Shown here: piece by piece, positions 6,466-8,362 of the stretch | Position numbering within the stretch: the first letter of the stretch is position 1 | How the letters are laid out: each line of letters begins with the position of its first letter | Source: an uncultured Verrucomicrobiota bacterium | GTDB taxonomy: Bacteria > Verrucomicrobiota > Kiritimatiellia > RFP12 > UBA1067 | Length of the DNA: 8,362 nt | Reading direction: 5' to 3' | Assembly (NCBI GenBank): GCA_946628745.1 | Contig: CAMOXA010000057.1 | Location: forward strand, 1-8,362 | The notes under the pieces: generated by a model | The model's input: the letters and a program-made list of their open reading frames with translations, nothing else | Databases searched by the model: none | Told to the model about the DNA's origin: nothing | Made by a program: the position numbers and the translations under genes

Positions 6466-7586
6466 TCGGAGAAAACGTACCAGTTGACTATGTCGCCGGT
6501 CGTGGATTTGCGGAACTCGAAAAGCCGCGCGAGCTTTGTATCCGCCGGAGCGAAAAGCAGCATGGCGCCGGTTTTCCCGGCGAGCGACGAGGCGTGGGCG
6601 GCCGCCTCGCGGACGTCAGCGAAGACGCGCTCTACGGGCGTGAGCTTTGGATCGAGAGATTCTTCGTCGCTCCAGTCCTCCTTGATTTCGACTACGCGAA
6701 TAGAGCCTTCCGCAAGAAAATGAACTTCCGGCGGCTGGGCGAGGCGCTCTCGGCGATCGCGCCATTTTTCGAGCGGCAGATAGGCCCTGTAGAAAAACTG
6801 GTTTGGAGCGAAGCCGTTGATTTTGACGCGGGCGGAGTCCACCATCTCAAGCATCGAAGCGAACTCATTGGCCTCCTTGAGCGTGAGCTCCGGCGAGAAA
6901 GTGCAACGAGCGGAGACGGGGCGCTGCGATGAGGCGGCGCGCAAAGCGGCGAGAGCTTCCTGCATCTTGCCCGGCTCGAGATCGACCGCGACGGACGCGA
7001 AGTCGTTCGTGCCGGACCAGCGGAAAGTAAACGTCCGCTTCTCCCCTTTCGGGATTTTCACCGCCGGCTGGAACCTGCCGTAGGCGACGGACTGTTCAAG
7101 GCAGTCGTCAAGCTGAAGCAGAGACTGTCCGCAATTGTACAGCGCGAAAACGGCCGACGGCATGTTCGTGTGGGCTTCGGGGACGCCGTCGGGGAGTCTC
7201 GCCCCGCCGGTATAGACGATTGCCGGAACCGCCTCGCCGCGCGTTTCTTTGACGAGCGATTTGAAATCCGGCTCGACGGTCAGCGACACGCCGGCCGGCC
7301 ACAATACGCACTTCGCGGCGTCGTACGGTACGCCGACAGGGATGCCCGCCTTCTCGAACGCCGCGGCGATGTCTTTGACGGAGGCGTCTGTGACGAACAT
7401 GGCTTCATAGTCGCGGTCGGAGCCGGGGCCGACAAGAAGGAACTCGAGCTGCACGTCGATTCCGCAATCGGTCGAAGACGCGGTGAGTGTGACGGAATGT
7501 TTATCGGCGTCCCACGAGAGCGCTTCGCCGGCGGCCGCCGCGAGAGCCGCCGCATTGACGAGCGTGAAAAGAAGTGCGCGCTTCAT
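6462..7586 (-). CDS. Predicted exported protein with YdjY-like region
   Basis: This 374-residue protein begins with MKR and a hydrophobic Ala/Leu-rich stretch (4-20), a typical Sec signal peptide with likely cleavage around residues 20-23, so it is probably periplasmic or envelope-associated. Residues about 25-130 resemble the YdjY domain of unknown function: a beta-rich start, then DYEAMFVTDASVKDIAAAFE (59-78) and a GIPVG turn. Residues 130-205 look like a beta-sandwich accessory segment. Residues 205-374 are mixed alpha/beta and not recognised; a remote likeness to small periplasmic ExbD/TolR-type domains is only an impression. The frame is open further upstream into the aminotransferase gene, but a GGAGG site 7 bases before the ATG at 7586, the signal peptide and the ATGA overlap with the aminotransferase stop all select 7586. 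An ATG two codons earlier (7592) is only 1 base from GGAGG. Its function is unknown. Confidence 0.8.
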   Translation of the reverse strand: MKRALLFTLVNAAALAAAAGEALSWDADKHSVTLTASSTDCGIDVQLEFLLVGPGSDRDYEAMFVTDASVKDIAAAFEKAGIPVGVPYDAAKCVLWPAGVSLTVEPDFKSLVKETRGEAVPAIVYTGGARLPDGVPEAHTNMPSAVFALYNCGQSLLQLDDCLEQSVAYGRFQPAVKIPKGEKRTFTFRWSGTNDFASVAVDLEPGKMQEALAALRAASSQRPVSARCTFSPELTLKEANEFASMLEMVDSARVKINGFAPNQFFYRAYLPLEKWRDRRERLAQPPEVHFLAEGSIRVVEIKEDWSDEESLDPKLTPVERVFADVREAAAHASSLAGKTGAMLLFAPADTKLARLFEFRKSTTGDIVNWYVFSE

Positions 7587-8362
7587 CGGCATGCCTCCGC
7601 CGCGCGCTTGAAGCCTTCGGCGCTGCGCGCTATTATCTTTTCGTCGACAGAGCAACTGAGCCTGACGTGTCCGGCGCGTCCGAAACCAGCGCCGGGGACG
7701 GCGAGAATGCGCTCGGCGAGGAGCGCGTCGACAAACTTCGAGTCGTCGCCGCCGGGCGCCTTCGGGAAGAAGTAGAACGCACCGCGCGGCATGATGTATT
7801 CTATGCCGGCATCGGAAAGGACCTTGGCCATGAGATCGCGCCTGCGCTTGTAGACTCCCAGGTCGACAGTCTCGTTGCATATCGCCGCCGCGAGCCTCTG
7901 GCCGATAACCGGAGCGTTGACATAGCCGAGCGTCCGGTTGACGAGAACGAGCGTCGACATGAGAACGCCGCCGTCTTCTTTGGAGAGAGCGGGATTGACC
8001 GCGAGATACCCGACGCGTTCGCCCGCCATGGACAGCGTCTTCGAGAAGCTGCCGAGAACGACGGCGAACTTCGACATCGGCAGAATCGCGGGCACTTCGA
8101 CGCCGTCGTATGCGAAAGCGCGGTACGGCTCGTCCGAAAGCAGAAAGAGAGCCCTTTCGCCTTCGCCGCGCTGGGCGTTCGTTTTATCCACAAGCGCCGC
8201 GAGCGCTTCAAGCTCCCCGCGCGAATAAACGGTGCCTGTCGGGTTGTTCGGCGAGTTGACGAGTATCGCGCGAGTTCTCGGAGTTATCGCCGATTCGATT
8301 GCCGCCAAGTCCAAGGTGAAGTCCTCGCGGGTCGGCACGGGCTTGAGGACTCCGCCGAAGTG
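7583..8362 (-). CDS. Class I/II PLP-dependent aminotransferase, C-terminal part (runs off right edge)
   Basis: This is a fold-type I aminotransferase; the visible 259 residues are the middle and C-terminal parts, and roughly the first 130-150 residues lie beyond the window. The frame is open to the edge (reading HFGGVLKPVP), so it is truncated by the window and not by mutation. Motifs, numbered from the first visible residue, are NSPNNPTG (36-43), SDEPY (76-80, with the PLP-ring Asp77 and Tyr80), SFSKTLSMAGERVG (105-118, with the Schiff-base Lys108 and phosphate-binding Arg116), GAFYFFP (194-200) and HVRLSCS (232-238, with the substrate-carboxylate Arg234). This pattern fits the aspartate/aromatic aminotransferase subgroup I-gamma; the amino donor cannot be named from the sequence. 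The gene overlaps the YdjY-like gene by ATGA. Its promoter is outside the window. Confidence 0.93.
   Translation of the reverse strand, partial: HFGGVLKPVPTREDFTLDLAAIESAITPRTRAILVNSPNNPTGTVYSRGELEALAALVDKTNAQRGEGERALFLLSDEPYRAFAYDGVEVPAILPMSKFAVVLGSFSKTLSMAGERVGYLAVNPALSKEDGGVLMSTLVLVNRTLGYVNAPVIGQRLAAAICNETVDLGVYKRRRDLMAKVLSDAGIEYIMPRGAFYFFPKAPGGDDSKFVDALLAERILAVPGAGFGRAGHVRLSCSVDEKIIARSAEGFKRAAEACR
7594..7598 (-). promoter_or_regulatory. Ribosome binding site of the YdjY-like gene (GGAGG)
   Basis: GGAGG lies 7 bases before the ATG at 7586 but only 1 base before the alternative ATG at 7592. It therefore decides the start in favour of the shorter protein, which opens directly with the signal peptide. 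Confidence 0.75.

Noticed and set aside
7587..7880. A 98-residue N-terminal extension of the YdjY-like protein
   Set aside because: The extension is an out-of-frame reading of the aminotransferase, is full of Arg and low-complexity sequence, and would bury the signal peptide. GGAGG placed 7 bases before the ATG at 7586 decides the start.
1..8362. A defence system, mobile element, CRISPR array or RNA gene
   Set aside because: No tandem repeat-spacer pattern, transposase, integrase, tRNA-like or rRNA-like sequence was found. The whole window is accounted for by core-type genes.

Overview
The window is a compact, GC-rich bacterial segment read entirely from the minus strand, with seven genes and almost no intergenic space. 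In transcription order (right to left) it holds a class I/II aminotransferase (cut by the right edge), an exported protein with a YdjY-like region, rarA, a 94-bp gap with a promoter, then ddl, ftsQ, ftsA, ftsZ and mutL (cut by the left edge). The Ddl-FtsQ-FtsA-FtsZ order is the distal end of the division and cell wall (dcw) cluster, so the organism makes D-Ala-D-Ala peptidoglycan and divides with an FtsA/FtsZ ring. The divergent FtsZ and the YdjY-like exported protein suggest, as a low-confidence inference, a member of the PVC group (Verrucomicrobiota, Kiritimatiellota, Lentisphaerota). No taxonomic marker in the window settles this.

Right block (about 8362 to 5194): the aminotransferase, exported protein and rarA are joined by exact 4-bp ATGA stop/start overlaps and read as one translationally coupled operon. 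Its promoter lies outside the window. The functions are not obviously related: amino acid metabolism, an envelope protein, and replication-fork maintenance.

Gap (5193 to 5100): it contains a perfect extended -10 element (TGGTATAAT) placed so that transcription would start 1-2 bases before the first ATG of ddl. It also holds an imperfect inverted repeat reaching into the rarA stop codon. No canonical Rho-independent terminator was seen.

Left block (5099 to 1): ddl and ftsQ overlap by ATGA, ftsQ and ftsA are 19 bp apart, ftsA and ftsZ overlap by ATGA, and mutL begins 5 bp after ftsZ. Ddl makes the D-Ala-D-Ala dipeptide, FtsQ is the membrane scaffold of the divisome, FtsA tethers FtsZ filaments to the membrane through a C-terminal amphipathic helix, and FtsZ forms the ring. 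MutL is a mismatch-repair protein riding at the end of the operon.

The most notable signal is in FtsZ. It keeps the tubulin/FtsZ fold motifs and the C-terminal tail that binds FtsA, but two of the three usual acidic/polar residues of the catalytic T7 loop are replaced by arginine, and several nucleotide-pocket residues are unusual. The adjacent FtsA also lacks an aspartate in its phosphate-2 loop. This points to a division ring with altered nucleotide turnover. No CRISPR array, insertion sequence, RNA gene or phage signal was recognised.
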